Assembly: GCA_003554345.1 (NCBI GenBank)
Contig: PWGE01000202.1
Coordinates: forward strand, 1-6,374
DNA: 6,374 nucleotides
Reading direction: 5' to 3'
DNA from: T1SED10-198M sp003554345 [NCBI: Candidatus Sumerlaeota bacterium]
Lineage (GTDB): Bacteria > Sumerlaeota > T1SED10-198M
Shown: positions 4,879-6,374 of the stretch, piece after piece
Layout of the letters: each line of letters opens with the position of its first letter
How positions within the stretch are numbered: position 1 is the stretch's first letter
The notes under the pieces: generated by a model
The model's input: only the letters and a program-made list of their open reading frames with translations
What the model was told of the DNA's origin: nothing
Database searches by the model: none
Program-made: the position numbers and the translations under genes

Positions 4879-6374
4879 GTGAAAAAATATTCTCAGAAAC
4901 AAACTCTCAATCAGCGCTTTCAACAGCGTCTACTCATAATATTCCTCCTGGTTTGCCTTGTTTTTGCCACCTTTATTGGCACGCTCTTTAATTTACAGAT
5001 TATTCAGGGGGAGCATTATCTTGAACTTTCTCTTGGCAATGTGCTCACCTACGATCGTATAACGGCTCCCCGGGGAAATATTTATGACCGGTATGGCAAT
5101 ACACTGGTTACCAATAAATCGGTCTACCAGGTGTATATGCGTAAGTCCGTCTTACGTACCTTGATGCAAGATGAAAAGCGTTTGCAGGAAACTGCCAGCC
5201 TGCTGAATATTTCCTCTGATGAAATAAAGGAAAAGTATGAAACTGAATATGCTACAGAGATACTTCTGAGAAATGATCTTTCCTTTGAAGAGCTGGCAGT
5301 TCTGGAAGAGAAACGTCATCTTTTACCTGAAATAACAGTGCAACGCGGTTTTTTAAGGCATTATCCTCATGGAAAGGCTGTAGGACATATTACCGGACAC
5401 TTAAGCCGCATTACCCGGGAGGAATATGAACGCCTTCAGGAAGAGGGTTATACCCCTCATTGCTGGATTGGGAAAACGGGTATAGAAGGACAGTATGAGA
5501 GACGGTTAAAAGGTGTGGATGGTGAAGAAATATATCTTCGCCGCGGAGGCGATTCCCGTCAAAGCTGGCAATTTAATCCTGCCCGACCGGGTGACTCCCT
5601 GTATTTGACGCTCAGTCTTCCCCTGCAAAAGAAGGCCTGGGATTTGTTGAAAGAGGATAAAGGAAGTGTTGTCGTACTGGATATACAAAGTGGAGATGTG
5701 CTGGCTATGGTGTCGTCCCCATCTTTTAATCCTGAAGCATTTGTGACCCGGCATTTCTTTCGGGATAATCCCGATTATTTGCAAAGAGAAGATGTCAGTA
5801 TGCTCAACAAAGCCATCCAGGGGAGGTATGCTCCCGGATCTATTTTTAAAGTTTTTTCCGGGCTGGTAGCTCTGGAGGAGAACGTAATTTCTACAGACTC
5901 CACGATTCGTTGTACCGGTGCTTATTATTTCCCCGGCTGGCGTGTTCCTTTTCCCTGTGAACGTGCACATGGATCTATCAATATAGAACAGGCTCTGCAG
6001 TATTCATGCAATTACTTTTTTTATGAAGCCGGCAGACGAGCAGGAATACAAAGTTTATCAGACTGGGCAGAGTTGACTGGAATGGATGTGAAGTCAAGGA
6101 TTGATCTTCCTTTTGAAAGAGATTCAACGTTTCCCACGCCTGCCTGGAAATTCAGGGCATTAGGGGAAGGTTGGTTCCCTGCCAATACCCTTCATTTAAG
6201 TATTGGCCAGGGGTATTTGAGTGTCACCCCTTTACAAATGGTCTCTCTCTTTTCTATGGTGGCTGCGGGGGGAACAGAATACCGACCGCGTTTACTCAAA
6301 AGATACGGCACTCCTGACAATGATCGATATGTATCTCGTGAACCGGAGCAGGTAAGATCGATAAATCTATCATC
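4879..6374 (+). CDS. mrdA: Penicillin-binding protein 2, class B transpeptidase (3' end outside window)
   Basis: PBP2 is a membrane-anchored D,D-transpeptidase that cross-links peptidoglycan, usually with RodA in the elongation complex. The window shows 498 residues and no stop. A basic cytoplasmic start is followed by one membrane helix (about 18-37). The dimerization/pedestal region opens with ITAPRGNIYDRYGN (61-74) and contains the MrdA-type block WIGKTGIEGQYE (196-207). The transpeptidase domain starts near 264 (VVVLDIQSGDVLAMV). The SxxK motif is Ser321-Ile-Phe-Lys324 within PGSIFK, with nucleophile Ser321. The SxN motif is Ser376-Cys-Asn378, and IGQGYLSVTPLQM begins at 442. The KTG motif should lie just beyond the window. 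The paired cysteines around the AHG segment and the DLPFE/PAWK stretch fit MrdA better than FtsI or SpoVD. The GTG at 4879 is the only start that keeps the membrane helix, because an in-frame TGA lies at 4873-4875. No clear ribosome binding site precedes it, so translation may be weak or coupled. Confidence 0.93.
   Translation, partial: MKKYSQKQTLNQRFQQRLLIIFLLVCLVFATFIGTLFNLQIIQGEHYLELSLGNVLTYDRITAPRGNIYDRYGNTLVTNKSVYQVYMRKSVLRTLMQDEKRLQETASLLNISSDEIKEKYETEYATEILLRNDLSFEELAVLEEKRHLLPEITVQRGFLRHYPHGKAVGHITGHLSRITREEYERLQEEGYTPHCWIGKTGIEGQYERRLKGVDGEEIYLRRGGDSRQSWQFNPARPGDSLYLTLSLPLQKKAWDLLKEDKGSVVVLDIQSGDVLAMVSSPSFNPEAFVTRHFFRDNPDYLQREDVSMLNKAIQGRYAPGSIFKVFSGLVALEENVISTDSTIRCTGAYYFPGWRVPFPCERAHGSINIEQALQYSCNYFFYEAGRRAGIQSLSDWAELTGMDVKSRIDLPFERDSTFPTPAWKFRALGEGWFPANTLHLSIGQGYLSVTPLQMVSLFSMVAAGGTEYRPRLLKRYGTPDNDRYVSREPEQVRSINLS

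Noticed and set aside
5506-5970. 154-residue open frame on the minus strand
   Set aside because: It lies wholly antisense to the PBP2 coding sequence, which carries intact SxxK and flanking motifs. The minus-strand protein shows no recognisable domain.

Overview
This window looks like chromosomal core DNA from a low-to-mid GC Gram-positive bacterium, most likely a Clostridia-type Firmicute. The grounds are strong purine-rich Shine-Dalgarno sequences, tightly packed co-directional genes, Firmicutes-like L34 and RnpA proteins, and a PgcA-type phosphohexomutase. The lineage is an inference from protein style only. Every convincing gene is on the + strand, and I see no mobile element, tRNA, rRNA or CRISPR array.

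Layout. (1) Positions 2-250 hold the C-terminal end of an unrecognised gene, immediately followed by panD (aspartate 1-decarboxylase, 252-611). (2) A near-consensus promoter overlaps the panD stop codon and drives rpmH (ribosomal protein L34, only 44 codons, 683-817), then rnpA (RNase P protein, 824-1180), then a HemW-type radical SAM protein (1177-2322) whose GTG start overlaps the rnpA stop. (3) After a 59-bp gap with a possible weak promoter comes a phosphoglucomutase/phosphomannomutase (2382-4157). Two bases later begins a small membrane protein with an MshEN (GspE/PilB N-terminal) domain and no ATPase (4160-4849). (4) A penicillin-binding protein 2 (mrdA family) begins at a GTG at 4879 and runs off the window end before its KTG motif.

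Two things stand out. The near-universal rpmH-rnpA pair is not next to dnaA or yidD/yidC; it sits between panD and hemW. The gene between the phosphohexomutase and PBP2 has exactly the tandem 24-5-24 residue layout of MshEN cyclic-di-GMP receptors, joined to a membrane anchor instead of a secretion ATPase. The right half of the window may therefore be an envelope cluster: sugar-phosphate supply, a possible membrane-bound sensor, and an elongation transpeptidase. That functional link is a hypothesis from gene order, not something the sequence proves.
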